Assembly: GCA_020631735.1 (NCBI GenBank) | Contig: CM036188.1 | Location: 19,465,388 to 19,529,387 of the forward strand | Direction: 5' to 3' | Source of the DNA: Saccharum officinarum | Taxonomy: Eukaryota; Streptophyta; Magnoliopsida; Poales; Poaceae | Length of the DNA stretch: 64,000 bases | Position numbers and translations under genes: made by a program | Notes under the pieces: model-generated | What the model saw: only the letters and a program-made list of their open reading frames with translations | What the model was told of the DNA's origin: nothing | Databases searched by the model: none | Shown here: piece by piece, positions 35,201 through 48,127 of the stretch | Position numbering within the stretch: position 1 is the first letter of the stretch | Layout: each line of letters starts with the position of its first letter

Positions 35201-35520
35201 AGTCAGTTTGATCGTGGAGTGAAGGTTACACCCGGTGTTCGGAGTTGTCTTGCCGCTGTGTTGCTCTCTAAGGTTATATCTTATACTATTGTGTTATGCT
35301 TAATAAGCATTTGTCTTTTGATATTACACCTATCTGCAGCTATATGTGAGATTTGACCTCTTTATTTCACATATAGTATATATCTAGTTTTGTCCTTAAA
35401 ACTGGGTGTGACATCTGTGTCGACATGCATGCAATTAGTCTACATTTAGTACTCCATGCATTTAAGAGAACATTGATGTGATGGGAGTTAAACTTTAACT
35501 CCTGGAAACCAAACAGGCCC
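32261..35520. mobile_element. Tourist-like (PIF/Harbinger) MITE carrying a solo LTR
   Basis: The MITE itself is about 230 bp (32261-32389 and 35419-35520). Its inverted ends read ggg..tgtttggtt..ggagttaaagtttaac on both sides. The 3-bp target duplication TTA flanks it (32258-32260 and 35521-35523), which is diagnostic of PIF/Harbinger elements. The solo family A LTR near 12.2 kb shows the empty site, with a single tta at the equivalent place. The MITE is interrupted by the solo LTR at 32390-35413. Confidence 0.88.
32390..35413 (+). repeat. Solo LTR, family B
   Basis: This 3024-bp LTR (TGTAACACCC...TGTGACA) is bounded by the exact target duplication TCTGT (32385-32389 and 35414-35418). It therefore arose by LTR-LTR recombination after a full insertion. 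It carries the conserved LTR module (about 34505-34920) with the variant palindrome CTGATATATCAG (34871-34882), followed directly by CCGTGCTCACGG. An inverted repeat lies at 33083-33114, and a (GTCGCC)n run at about 33245-33270. Confidence 0.93.
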
Positions 35521-37996
35521 TTAGAGAATTATTCTAAAGTTGAACTAACCAAATTATAGTAAATTTAAAAGTTTGAGTTAAACCTAAAACATATTTCATT
35601 TATAAACACTTCATAATATTTAAGTCATTTAAATATTTATAACTTAGGAAACATAGAACATGTGTGAGCAACTAATCAAAACATTATATGTTTTGTGTTT
35701 AAACTTAAACAAGTTAGAATAAATAAAGGCACATTCAAGTTGATATATTAATCAAGTTAACATTTAATTCATAAAAGACCGAAGATAAAACCACCATTTG
35801 CTTTTAACTAGAAGCTCGGTCGCATAAGCATTAATCCAATTAATACTTAACTTATGATTTTCAAAGATGTGAGACATACTGAACATCACTGCTAACACGT
35901 AGCTTTGGTCGGCACGATTGCGAAACAATAAGAACAGATTTAAAACCCTAGGTAACTTTTAATTAAAAAGCCATTAAACTTTACTGTGCAAAAGAAGTAA
36001 GCACGTGAGAGCACCTAATTCAAAATTTGTATATGGAGTGTGTTTAAAATAATTAGATTATAATTAGAAACATATAGGTTAACGCTAAGCAAATTAATCA
36101 TATTGACAATTACTACAAAAAACCGAAAGTATAGACCAAGATTGCTTTTAATAAATTAAAGTCATTTAAATAAACATTAACCAAATCGCATCTAAGATGA
36201 CCTTATATGAATCTTGATTAAACTAAGTAAAACATAATATATTATCCTATGTTACCTTTACTCATAATCATTAATCAAATTAATAGCATTAAACTAATAG
36301 GATTAATTGCATAAACACTATTAAGATTAATATGACTAAATTCTTAAACATCTAACGTGACATGGTAAACATCATTACTAATATGTAGTTTATGTCTGCT
36401 CAAACACGACACAACAGGAATGGAATTGCAACCCTTAGTTATTTTCTAATTAACAGTGATTAAATAATTATTAATCAAAAAGTTTTTAAATCAATAAATT
36501 TATAATTGTGAGACATGACCAACGTTGGTACTACCATGTAGATCGTGACTACACGAATCTAACGCAACCAGAACAACTTGAACCGGAGTTAAAACGAATT
36601 AACTATTGTTAATTAATTACAAAGCCATTAAATAAATATATTAATCTAATTACTATTTAATTTAACAAATTCATAATCAAGTGACATGATAGACTTTAGC
36701 ACTACTGCATAGAGCATGATGACATGAATCTAATGCACCTGGAACGAACCGAATCAGAATTAAGACGAAGAAACTGTAGAGACTACAAACCGGTGGCATT
36801 CTCGTAAATAAATCATCTTCTTCCATGTGATGGTCTGCGCGTACAGAACATGGCCATTGTGGCCACGGAGGCGCTGCGCACTGTGCACGCAAGGAAGGGG
36901 CCTCGGCCTAGATGTCTCGGCCTGCCGGCCGGAGAGTAGCGCCAGGCCGCGTGAGGCCTGCGGCGGAGGGGCCGGGCTGCAGCCCGTGACTCCGGCTGTG
37001 CCGGTGTGCACAGGAGGCGGCGGCCACGAGCACATGTGGTGCCTCGCGCAACACGCGAGCGGGGGCGCGAGACGAGGCCGCAAGGTCGGTCCCGTCGGCT
37101 GGCAGTGCAGGTGAATCCCGTCGAAGACAGCGCACAGAGCCGGGGTGGCCGAAGAAGATGAAGATGGCGTCCATAATGGAGCTGGCCGGAAAAGAGAAAG
37201 ATAAATTAGGAACATGATCAAACGAACATGGATTCGAGAAAACGAGTATACTATGGCATAGAGAACGATGAGGGCTACCTTGCAGCGGTGACGGTTTTCA
37301 CCGGAGGTGTCCGAGGTGGCCGGAAAAGCTTGCTGAACCATCGCCGGAAGTTCGTCGGAACGCAAGCTGTAGATGAAGAACTTCGGCGAGGGGTGGAGGG
37401 AGCTACGAGCGGCGGCTCGCGATAAGGGTTGTACTTCTGAATCTAGAGCGTTGAGGGCTACGCCGGCATATATATAGTTGTAGGGTTTGGAAACTTTTCA
37501 AAATTTCTTAATTTCCGGATTATTTTAATTCCACGAATAAAATAATTCCAGAAAATCTAGAATTACCTTTTTGGCCGTGAAAAATAGCCCGGAGCTCAGA
37601 AAAATCACGGAAAAAATCCTGAAGACTCTTGGAGAGATAAGGAACTCAACTAAATGGGTTTGAGCTCATGAAAAGATTGATGAAGAGATCAAGGGAAAGG
37701 ATTAAGCTCACGGAAATTGAAATTTTAAATCCAGAAAATACCAAAAAGTTTTCCGGTGAGAAGCAAACGTCGTCCTATGGTATTTTGAAAATAATAGCAC
37801 TCACCAACACCAAAGACAAGAATCATACAAACACCACATTATCAAATTAATTTGAAAAAGTTTTAAACCACAATTTTCTATATTTAAATTAGAAGCAACT
37901 TAACTTATCTAATAAATTTATTCAGATATTGAAATCATTTATTTTATTTAGTGTTTCCTATGCACAACCCAAAATTAGAAATTTTGGGATGTGACA

Positions 37997-39011
37997 AATC
38001 TACCCCACTTAATAGGAATCTCGTCCCGAGATTCGAAGAGACTTGGGAGAGAGATAAAACAGACCAATATGGTTGTTTTGAGACTTTTGTCGAGATATGA
38101 CATAGAGATTAAGGATTAACAAAGTTTGATAAAGAAATTTAAGATAGCTCTTTAAAATTGTTTCGAGATTAATGAGGTGTAAGAACGACCATCGAAGATC
38201 GACAAAAAGATGATAAGAAAGATAGAGATTGATGGCAAAAAGGTGAGATTGGTTAAGAGGCAAGGACTAGCAAAAGATGATAATACGATAGTGATTGGTC
38301 TTTGGGTCTTCTTGTCTCGTGACTTGAGATTGATGATGGTGGCGGACGCTACCCCACTTAACAAAGATCTTGTTCCACCTGGCGATGTCATTGAAGGTAA
38401 CACTTTCTTTAAGACTTACTACTATTGATGAGTCATTCGTGTGTTGATCCTCCATTAAGATGAGATAAAGAAGATAGCATGACAACCAAGGGTAGATAGA
38501 AACGGTGTAAGAGAAAATGACAAGAATTAGGATCGATTGAAAAAATTAAGTAGGATAGAAGATGACACTACCCCACTTAACATAGATCGGGCTACTTCTC
38601 AAGATGAAACCTTTCGGGCCACCTTCAAAGCACAAGAACAAGGACAAAACACAAGCAACACATCGAGCAAATCAAGCACACAACACAATCATCGACACTA
38701 TACGTGCTTCATCAACAATGGTGGTCATCCTACATGGCAGATTATAGATGATGAAAAGGCCATCAAATTTTTTAACAAGGTGAGATCAGATTTTTTTTAA
38801 AAAAATAACAAAACAAAAATCAACGGGGATAAGCAGAAATAGCTCAAAGGAAGTTATTCAAGGAGGGGATACAAAGGACAAGGATGAGGAAATAGCCAAA
38901 AATAAAGAGTCAAGGGATAATAAAATAGTTTTATAGCAAAATAAGTTTTTAGAAATCGACCAATGCTATATAGGCATACGTCCTACAGTCAACACCACTC
39001 TGATACCACTC
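37997..39011 (-). other. Internal region of family A element, without coding domains
   Basis: The internal region is about 1.0 kb. Three copies of ctaccccacttaa lie at 38000, 38349 and 38568. On the element strand each is ttaagtggggtag, a polypurine-like tract, and only the first is next to the LTR. Plus-strand open frames here are short and show no domain. It retains little beyond replication signals. Confidence 0.7.
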
Positions 39012-40272
39012 TGTCACACCTAGTTTTCTAAAGAACAAAACTAGGCTAATCATATGTGTGCCCAGAAAGTCCACACATATGTCAGAATGAAAAAGTATCA
39101 GAAACAATGTTATTATATAACATATACATAGCTATATTAACACTTACACCAGAGTATCGCAGAACGGTGACTAAACTTCAGGCTGCATTCTTCTCAAGGA
39201 CGGCTGATTGGTGGCTCCGTATGCCAAGCACTTCTGAAAGACTTCTGGAAACTCTACTACACCTTCATCCTTCTTCTAAGTAGCACCTTACTACACACTA
39301 GAGTGTGGTGGAAATAGCAAGAGTGAGTCCATGTCAAACTCAACAAATATAACATGGGGTTCATGAGGCTAAAAAAGGATAGACACTGGTTTACTGCATT
39401 GAGCTTTTAATTATCACAGTTTTATCATATGAGTAGCATCAAGTTTTCATTTATCCCACAATAAACATATGATCAATGTAAAGATGAATAATGAATAGCA
39501 AAAACATGTTTATAGTCATTAGTGATCATCTATTCCGTAAGGGTCCAAGGCTACTCGTGACCGTGAGCACGGCTGTTATAACAGTTTTACACTCTGCAGA
39601 GGTTGTACACTTTCACTGTGAGTCATGATTTACCCTTTCACCCGAGGTGAACAGCCACTTGACCCACTACCAAGGAAGGTTAGTAGGGTTCACTATGAAG
39701 TCTTTTAAAGGTTCGTCTAACAAGTTAGGGTCATTAGATTCACTCGGCAAACAAATGTAGAGCCCCCCTTCCAAATAGCACAATGACGCGCAACCTATAC
39801 ACATAAGGATAGAGGTCGCACTATACCCAATTCGTCAAGCCATTCTTACGCCATGAAGGTTACCACTAACAAGCTAGAAAAGGTCCTCATACTTGACTAA
39901 AGCCAGAGCCATATAGCCCTCACAGTTGTACTGTAAGTCCCGGATGTTCGCTTACAGATGAGTCCTTGTGGAGAGAAACTAGAGCACCAAGAAAAATAGC
40001 ATCATGCTCTAGCCCTCTTTAAATAGTAATCAAAATGTCATCTTTTAGTGTTGTTGCATATTCCATTAATCATATTACAAGATCATAGTTTATGCTCAGC
40101 GCTAGCAAAAGCTACCTAATGCAAAATCCCATAGGTGACAAGGTATAGATCAAAAACTAGGAAAATCCTTAATGGCAATTCAATACAGACACATGCAATA
40201 TGATTTTATGTGATTAAAGTGAATAGGACAACAAGGAAATCTCATCTTATACTTGTCTTTTTCCTAAGTCTA

Positions 40273-42076
40273 TGTCACACCCAGTTTTAAGGACAAAACC
40301 AGATATACACTATATGTGAAATAAAGAGGTCAAATCTCACATATAGCTGCAGATAAGTGTAATATCAAAAGACAAATGCTTAATAAACATAACATAATAG
40401 TATAAGATATAACCTTCGAGAACAATACAGCGGAAAGACAACTCCGAACACCGGGTGTAACCTTCACTTTAGGATCAAACGGACTGGTTGATCACAAGCC
40501 TAACAATTCCAGAATCTAGCAATCTAGTACCCTTCCTGAGATGTGGGAAATAGCAAGACTGAGTCCATGTCGAACACAGCAAATATATCATAGGGTTCAT
40601 GAGGCTCAAAAGTTGATACTGGTTTACTGCGATTAGCTTTTATTGAGTCATCTTTTAGCAATTGAATAGCAACAAGTTTACCATAAGCCCAAATAACCTC
40701 ATGATCATGTAAACGAGAATAAATGAGAATAATGTATAGCAAGAAATAATAATCATTAGTGAGCATCAACATCATCAGTATTAACATTATCATAAGTGTT
40801 CATCATTTTTTTCTGTAAGGGTCCAAGGCCACTCGTGACCGTGAGCACGGATGTTATAACAGTTTTACACTCTGCAGAGGTTGTATACTTTCACTATGAG
40901 TCGTGATTTACCCTTTCGCCCGAGGTAGCTAATCTCTTGACCCACTTTCAAGGAAGGTCGGCAGGGTTCACTATGAAGTCTTTCAAAGGTTCGTCTAACA
41001 AGTTAGGGCCATTAGATTTCACTCGGCAAACAGATGTAGAGCCCCCCTTCCAAATGGCACAATAATACGCAGCCTATACACATGAGGACAGAGGCCACAC
41101 TATATCCGATTCGTCAAGCCATTCTTACGCCAAAAAAGATTACCACTAACAAGTTAGAAAAGGTCCTCATACTTGACTAAAGCCAGAGCCATTATAGCCC
41201 TCACAGTTGTACTGTAAGTCCCGGATGTTCGCTTACAGAGGAGTCCTTAAGGAGAGAAACTAGAGCACCATAAAAACAACCCAATATGCTCTAGCCCTCT
41301 TGAGCCATATTGCTTTAAAACATCTTTCAAATATTTATTGCATATACCATTAGTCAAGTTATAGATCATGGTTATTTATCTTGAGCACTAGCATAAATAC
41401 TACCCAATGCAATGTTCCACCGGTGTCAAGGTACAAGATACAAAAGCTAGGATATCCTTAGAAGTAACAAGGTAGACACATGCACATGAATTAAGTATAT
41501 TAAAGGTGAATAGGAAACAAGGATGATCCCATGCTATACTTGCCTTAACTTGCTTTTCCTCCAAAGCAATATGCTCGAAAGCCTTTAGTATTCAACTTTC
41601 AATCTTCTGCTTCCAATTCTCAGCTTCTAGTCTTTAGAGAATAACTTCTTAATCACCACGTAAACCTCACCGATTGACTAAACCATATAGCACCACACAA
41701 GCATCCATACAATCATACATGAAGCAAATAATAGATCTATATTAGAACAGTACACCAATCATACAAAAATAAGTAAAAGAGTTTGAAACATGATTCTACG
41801 CATCGCTACGAACACAAAGTCGCGAAAAAACACGCTAATCGAAGCTACGGTTGAAAAGATACAACTACCGATAGATTTACCCATAAAACTATTAGCTTCA
41901 TGTATCTTAATGGTATAAAAACATATATAAGATATTTTATAGAGATTATAATTTAAGTCAAATTTAGATTCGAATTATAAAACTAAAGTAAAACAAATCA
42001 TATTTTATTTACAAAACCCAGTTGCATAATTGTTATTTAAGATATGATTCAAACCATGAAATTCCAATATTAGTGA
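40273..42076 (-). repeat. Family B LTR, 3' part, cut by the chromovirus
   Basis: This is collinear with the last 1.7-1.8 kb of the solo LTR at 32390-35413 in reverse orientation. It starts TGTCACACCC after the sequence agtcta. The undisturbed family A LTR continues past agtcta at about 31913, which shows the empty site. At 42076 the alignment stops at an equivalent of ccaatattagtga, where the chromovirus LTR begins. The remaining part is not visible on the right, presumably beyond the gap. Confidence 0.85.
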
Positions 42077-44779
42077 TGTCACACCCATTTTTAAGGAGCA
42101 AATGGAGTGCATATTCTTATGTGCGCCCAGAGATCAATCACACATAAGTTGACAAATATAAGTAGTATCATCACAAATGTTTATTACATAACGAATAGAA
42201 TCACAGAGTCTTCACATAAATAAGCGGAAACATAATATAAATATAGTGGTAGCTAGCTCCATAGCACAGGCACGTCAACTGGTTGACCACAAGTCTAGTA
42301 ATCTTCAGGAAAGTAGTAGTAGTAATCACTATTTGCACTTTCGGGATTCCATCCTGTGGTGAGGGAATGCAAGGGTGAGCACAAAAGTACTCAACAAATA
42401 TAACATGGGGTTCATGTAGCTCAAGTAGGCTAGACACTGGTTCAACTGCATGTAGCTTTTAGTTGATCATGTTTTAAGCAATTGAGTAGCATCAAATAGG
42501 TAATATTCCCGAAATAAACATATGATCATGTAAAAAGAATAATGAATAGCAAAAACAAGTAAACTAATAGTGATCTCTATTCCATAAGGGTCCAAGGCCG
42601 CTCGTGTCCGTGAGCACGGCTGATATACCAGTTTTACACTCTGCAGAGGTTGTACACTTTCACTGTGAGTCGTGATCCCCAAAAGTCCGAGGTCATGACT
42701 CCCCGTTGGACAGTCAAGTTTCACTATGAAGTCTTTCCAAGGTTCGTCTAACAAGTTAGGGCCGCTAGGTTTCTGTGGCCTGCGAATGTAGAGCCCCCTT
42801 CCATATGGCACAATGACTCGCAGCCTATACTCATAAGGACAGGAGCCGCACTACACCCAACCCGGAACACAACCCCTTTTGCGCCATAAAGGTAACCACT
42901 AACAAGCTAGAAAAGGTCCTCTTATATGACTAAAGCCAGAGCCATGTAGCCCTCACAGCTGTACTGTAAGTCCCGGATGTTCGCTTACAGATAAGTCCTT
43001 ACGGAGAGGAATCTAGAGATAACTCTAGCCCTCTTGTTCCCTGTTGCTAAAAATCATCTTTTAGAGTTATTGCATATATCATTAGTCAAATTACAAGATC
43101 ATAGTTTATGTGAGCACTAGCCACTACCCAATGCCAATAACCATAGGATTCAAGGAACAAGATCAATACTACGGCATCCTTAACAAGGAAACACATGCAG
43201 CATGAATTTAGTGAATTAAAGTGAATAGGTAACAAGGATAATCCCATGCTATACTTGCCTTGATCTAGCTGATCCGGTTGATCCGACTCGTAAAAGTACT
43301 CTTGATCACCAACGAACTGATCACCGTCTATTCTCGATTAACATGTCAACAACAATCATCCAAGGGCAATCATGCAAAGCAAACAAAGCTACAATTAGAA
43401 CAGTACACCAACAGTAGTAAAATAAGATGAAAAGTTTTTAAAACAAATCTACATCGCTCTAGGATCACACAGACGCGAAATTCACGCAAATCGGAGCTAA
43501 AACGGAAAAGTTATGATTTAAACAAGATTTACTTTATTAAAGTAATAGATTAAATCTAACCTCAAATTTTAAAAGTGTAAAATCTACTATACAGCAGTAC
43601 TAATAGATAGAATATGAAATTATGAACCTAACGCAACTTGAACGGATCAAATCGGAGTTAAAACGAAGATTTTATGACCTAAATAGATCTAGTGGCAATT
43701 CTGTAAATAGCTGAAAGCGTATTTTCATTTAAACCGACGAAAATTACGTTTTCTAATTATCAAAGCGTAAACCAGCAAAGGTGCTATGGACCGCGGGTTA
43801 ACACTTTAAAAACCCCAGGGACTCTTATGCAAAATAGCCGGACGAAGGGGTATCTCAAGATCTGGGCCGTCGGATTAGAAACGAACGGCCGAGATCCGTC
43901 GAGGGGAGAAAGGAAGGGATCTCCGGCCGGCTACAGTGTCCGGCGCGGTGGAGACATGGCCGGCGGCGAGGTTTTCGCCGGAACTCCCCGTTTTCGGTGC
44001 TCCGGCCACCAATCAAGACGGGACAAGCACGAAAAGGAAGATGGGATTGTTGCGGACTCACCAAGGCAGCTTTTGGCACCGGAAATCGAACAAAGGTGGC
44101 GCACGGCCCTTCCTAGCGGGCGGCTCCCGAGCTCAGCGGTGGCGGCTTGCTTGCGGCGGCGAAAACTCTACCCGAGGGCGGATTGCGGCTTGTGGCGGCG
44201 TGGGGAAAAGCGGTGCGGTTGGGCGCTATTTATGGGGGCTAGACGTGCGGCCGAAGAAAAAAGGGAGGGCGGGGCGGCACCGGACTCCATGTTCGAGTCC
44301 GGCTCGAACACGTCGCGAGGAAGGAGAAGCCCCTGACGCGTGGGCCCGGCGTGTCAGCGAGAAACGGAGGAGAGGCGCGACGGGCCGGTGCGGCAGCTGG
44401 TTGGGCCGGCCCACGACGCGGCTGCGGGGAAGAAACAACGGCTGGGCCGCGGGTGAGGAGGCCGAACGGCCCGAGAAGAAGAGAGGGGAGGCTGGGCCTT
44501 CGGGCTGAAATCAGGGAAAAGTAAATTCCTATTTCCCTTTTTCTTTTTCTATTATCTCAAATGCTTTTTCAAAAGATTCTTGAAAGAATTTTCCTTCTAA
44601 AATAAAAACCAATCACCCAATTAAAATATGCAACGGCATGGATGCACAAACACTTGTTTAGCCCTATATTTGATTTTATTTAAACAAAAATATTATCTTA
44701 CTAAATTTTCATGCACACAAATAGGCTTAACTAAATCAAATTCCCTATTTCAAAATTTTCAAAAATTTAGGGTGTTACA
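42077..44779 (-). repeat. 3' LTR of the chromovirus
   Basis: The ends read TGTAACACCC and GGTGTGACA on the element strand. The GC-rich leader (about 43930-44500) includes a cataaata box (about 44226-44234). The conserved LTR module lies at about 42580-43005, with CTGGTATATCAG (42620-42631 on the element strand) next to CCGTGCTCACGG (42608-42619). Confidence 0.9.
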
Positions 44780-44825
44780 ATTCTACCCCCCTTAAAAGAA
44801 TCTCGTCCCGAGATTCGGACGATGC

Positions 44826-47534
44826 TTACTCAAACAACTGTGGGTATGCTTTTCTTAAATCTTCCTCTCTTTCCCACGTAGCCTCTGCTTCCGAATACCG
44901 ACTCCACTGAACTTTACACATCTTTATAACTCGGCTTCGGGTAACTCTTTCCGCTGTCTCCAAAATTTTCACGGGATACTCCTCATAAGTAAGATTTTCC
45001 TTAACAGTGAGTTCTTCCAACGGTATTTGTTCTTCCGGTACACGCAGACATTTCTTTAACTGAGACACATGAAACACATCATGCACACCTGCTAAACTCT
45101 CAGGCAATTCCAACTGATATGCCACTTCACCACGTCTCTCTAAGATCTTAAAAGGACCGACATACCTTGGTGCTAACTTTCCTTTCCGATTAAACCTTTT
45201 TACACCTCTCATAGGCGACACCTTCAAATAAACATAATCTCCCACTTCAAAAGTCAACTCTCTCCGTCGAGTATCGGCATAACTTTTCTGCCGAGACTGA
45301 GCTGCTTTCAAGTTATTTCGAATCATTCTTACTTGTTTCTCAGCATTCTTAAGCACATCAGGACCGAATACTTGACTTTCTCCCGTTTGATTCCAAAACA
45401 ATGGAGTTCTACACTTCCTACCATACAAAGCTTCAAAGGGTGCCATCTGTAAACTTTTCTGATAACTGTTATTATAGGAAAACTCTGCATACGGCAAACT
45501 CTTGTCCCAACTTGTACCATACTGCAAAGCACAAGCTCTTAACATATCCTCCAATATCTGATTAATCCTTTCTGTTTGCCCATCCGTCTGAGGATGATAT
45601 GCCGTGCTAAAATTCAGCTTAGTCCCTAATGACTCTTGTACTTTCTGCCAGTAATACGATGTAAACTGGGTACCTCGATCAGACACTATCTTCTTTGGAA
45701 CTCCATGCAAACTTACTATCCTTTCCAAATACAACTCTGCCAACTTTGCACTGGAATACGTAGTTCTAACTGGTATAAAATGAGCGACTTTGGTCAAACG
45801 ATCCACTATAACCCATATTGAATCAAAACCCCTCTGAGTGCGTGGTAATCCTACTATGAAATCCATACCAACTTCTTCCCACTTCCACTCGGGTATCTGC
45901 ATCGGTTGCAACAATCCTGCAGGTCTTTGATGTTCAGCTTTAACCCTCTGACACGTGTCACATAGTGCAACATACTCTGCAACATCTCTTTTCAAACCAT
46001 GCCACCAATACTTTTCTCGTAAATCCATATACATCTTAGTACTTCCAGGATGAATAGAATAAGCGGACTCATGAGCCTCCCGTAGGATTGCTCCTCTTAT
46101 AGCTTTGTCCTCAGGCACACATATTCGTTTTCCAAACCATAGGGTTCCCTTGTCATCCATCCGGAATCCAGGTGCTTTACCTTTCGGTATATTCCTCACT
46201 ATCTCCTTTATCTTATCATCCGTCAACTGACCCTCGCGTATTTGTTGCTCTAACATAGGCTCCACTACTAATTCCACTGCATTAACAGCAATCCCCAAGT
46301 TTAGATGCTCAAACTCAGCACATAACTCTTTTGACATCGGCATTACTTGTACCTCGTTAGCATAGCTCTTTCTGCTAAGGGCATCAGCAACCACATTAGC
46401 TTTACCCGGATGATAGTGTACCTCCAAATCATAATCCTTAATCAACTCTAACCATCGTCGTTGTCTCAAGTTCAGATCTGATTGGGTGAAAATGTACTTC
46501 AAACTCTTATGATCAGTGTAAATATCACTTTTATGTCCAATCAAATAATGCCTCCATATTTTCAAGGCATGCACCACTGCTGCTAACTCCAAGTCATGAG
46601 TAGGATAATTTAACTCATGCTTCCTCAACTGTCGAGATGCATATGCTACTACTTTGCCTTCCTGCATAAGCACACAGCCAAGACCCAATCGAGATGCATC
46701 ACAATAAATAGAGAAGCTCTTATTCAAGTCTGGCAAAACTAACACCGGGGCTGTCGTCAGTCGTTTCTTCAACTCCTCAAAATTAACCTGACACTTATCA
46801 GACCACACAAATTTAGCATTCTTTTCCAACAGCGCCGTCATTGGCTTGGCAAGCTTAGAAAACCCTTCAATGAATCTTCTATAATATCCAGCCAATCCTA
46901 AGAAACTACGAATTTCTCCCACATCCGTTGGCGGTTTCCAATTCAACACATCTTTTACCTTGCTAGGATCCACTGATATTCCACCATTAGAGACCACATG
47001 ACCTAGAAAAGCAACTTCCCTTAACCAAAACTCGCATTTGCTACGCTTAGCATAGAGCTTATGCTCTCTGAGCTTCTGCAGGACCAACCTCAAATGTTCC
47101 ACATGTTCTTCCTTAGTCTTAGAGTATACCAGGATATCATCGATAAACACCACTACAAACTTATCAAGATACTCCATAAATACCTTATTCATCAAGTACA
47201 TAAAGTATGCAGGAGCATTAGTCAAACCAAAGGACATTACTGTATACTCATACAAACCATATCGGGTGGTGAATGCTGTCTTAGGTATATCTGTGGCACG
47301 AATCTTCAATTGATGATAGCCAGAGCGAAGGTCAATCTTAGAGAACACACAAGCACCTCTCAACTGATCAAACAAGTCATCAATCCTTGGCAGCGGATAC
47401 TTATTCTTGATAGTTACCTCGTTAAGTGACCGATAATCAACACACATCCGTTGAGAACCATCCTTCTTATCCACAAAGATCACAGGAGCTCCCCATGGTG
47501 ATGAACTAGGACGAATAAAACCTTTCTCTTGCAA
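44826..47534 (-). CDS. Chromovirus pol: RT, RNase H, integrase, chromodomain
   Basis: This is an uninterrupted frame of 902 codons. RT occupies about residues 1-180, with [14 protein letters not shown] and the catalytic box FIDDIL (130-134). RNase H occupies about 274-390, with YCDAS (D279), YTDHKS (340-344) and ADALSR. The integrase zinc domain has H488, H495, C525 and C528. The integrase core has D558 (MDFIVGLP), D619 (VSDRGTQF) and E655 (DGQTERIN). The C-terminus (about 850-902, [20 protein letters not shown] to [13 protein letters not shown]) is a chromodomain-like module that targets insertion to marked chromatin. The methionine at 47534 is not the natural start. The frame should continue from protease and is broken by frameshifts near 47575 and 47615. 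All catalytic residues are present, so this product could still act if expressed. Confidence 0.93.
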   Translation of the reverse strand: MQEKGFIRPSSSPWGAPVIFVDKKDGSQRMCVDYRSLNEVTIKNKYPLPRIDDLFDQLRGACVFSKIDLRSGYHQLKIRATDIPKTAFTTRYGLYEYTVMSFGLTNAPAYFMYLMNKVFMEYLDKFVVVFIDDILVYSKTKEEHVEHLRLVLQKLREHKLYAKRSKCEFWLREVAFLGHVVSNGGISVDPSKVKDVLNWKPPTDVGEIRSFLGLAGYYRRFIEGFSKLAKPMTALLEKNAKFVWSDKCQVNFEELKKRLTTAPVLVLPDLNKSFSIYCDASRLGLGCVLMQEGKVVAYASRQLRKHELNYPTHDLELAAVVHALKIWRHYLIGHKSDIYTDHKSLKYIFTQSDLNLRQRRWLELIKDYDLEVHYHPGKANVVADALSRKSYANEVQVMPMSKELCAEFEHLNLGIAVNAVELVVEPMLEQQIREGQLTDDKIKEIVRNIPKGKAPGFRMDDKGTLWFGKRICVPEDKAIRGAILREAHESAYSIHPGSTKMYMDLREKYWWHGLKRDVAEYVALCDTCQRVKAEHQRPAGLLQPMQIPEWKWEEVGMDFIVGLPRTQRGFDSIWVIVDRLTKVAHFIPVRTTYSSAKLAELYLERIVSLHGVPKKIVSDRGTQFTSYYWQKVQESLGTKLNFSTAYHPQTDGQTERINQILEDMLRACALQYGTSWDKSLPYAEFSYNNSYQKSLQMAPFEALYGRKCRTPLFWNQTGESQVFGPDVLKNAEKQVRMIRNNLKAAQSRQKSYADTRRRELTFEVGDYVYLKVSPMRGVKRFNRKGKLAPRYVGPFKILERRGEVAYQLELPESLAGVHDVFHVSQLKKCLRVPEEQIPLEELTVKENLTYEEYPVKILETAERVTRSRVIKMCKVQWSRYSEAEATWEREEDLRKAYPQLFE

Positions 47535-47595
47535 TTCTTTTATTTGTTTCTTAAGTTCTTCTAATTCGTTAACCCCATCCTATATGGACGCTTAG

Positions 47596-48115
47596 CTATA
47601 GGCGCAGTTCCAGGCAATAATCAATAATAAACTCAATGTCGCGGTCGGGTGGCATACCTGGCAAGTCGTCGGGGAACACATCCAGAAATTCATCCACAAC
47701 TGGATCCTCCTGATTAGCATTATCATCAAGTCGATTTACTGTAGCTGTCTGCGGCTTCTGCACTACAATCTCCACACTAATGCGATCTCCCTTCGGTGTT
47801 GTCAGGGCTACTGCCTTTTCCTTACACTGAATCACTGCCTGATTTGCTTCATCCAGTCTAATCCCAGTATAAGATCAATCCCAGCTGTTCTCAAACTATA
47901 GGACTCACTTTGAAATCTACCCCCTTAAATTAAACTAATAGGGAGGCATCGATAGGAAGCTTGCATACTACCCCCAGGCGAGTTGACTAGTATAGGGTTT
48001 TTCATGGCACACAAGGAATGCTATTTGTCTTAACAAATATTTGAGATATGAATGAATGCGAAGCTCCAGAATCAAACAAGAACAGTGGCAGGGATGGAGT
48101 GGGACATCGAACGTA
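47596..48115 (-). pseudogene. Chromovirus protease and pre-RT linker, frameshifted
   Basis: Around 48040-48085 the element strand encodes LFDSGASHSFIS, a gypsy aspartic protease active site with D-S-G-A intact. A stop follows within about 25 codons. Further on, 47596-47835 reads DEFLDVFPDDLPGMPPDRDI, the standard linker before RT. It then leaves frame just before the [10 protein letters not shown] segment. A second one-base loss in a G run (MG-VNELEEL, about 47574) separates it from the 902-codon pol. These could be true mutations or indel errors next to an assembly gap. Confidence 0.8.
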
Positions 48116-48127
48116 CCGAGCATAACT

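Larger units (their letters stand above)
30652..40272 (-). mobile_element. Family A LTR retrotransposon, non-autonomous, interrupted several times
   Basis: The 3' LTR spans 30652-32260 plus 35521-37996. After removal of the nested MITE it is about 4.09 kb (TGTCACATCC...AGGTGTGACA when read on the minus strand). The internal region is only 37997-39011. The 5' LTR begins at 39012 but is collinear only to 40272, where another LTR is inserted. The primer site TGGTATCAGAG (38998-39008) and the polypurine tract with its stem-loop (38000-38034) are in place. No gag or pol was found internally, so it depended on a helper. A GC-rich leader (about 36830-37420) and a tatatata box (about 37467-37480) lie in the LTR. 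The 3' LTR is inserted in the CACTA element. The other flank is not visible. Confidence 0.88.

Noticed and set aside
36677..37425. Open frames of 65-201 codons, both strands
   Set aside because: GC-rich leader of the family A 3' LTR.
43827..44510. Open frames of 169 and 190 codons on the plus strand
   Set aside because: They lie in the GC-rich leader of the chromovirus LTR, antisense to the element. Composition explains them.
30652..44779. First impression of one giant LTR element from 30.6 to 48.7 kb
   Set aside because: LTR ends, empty sites and different LTR starts show at least three separate minus-strand elements nested in one another.
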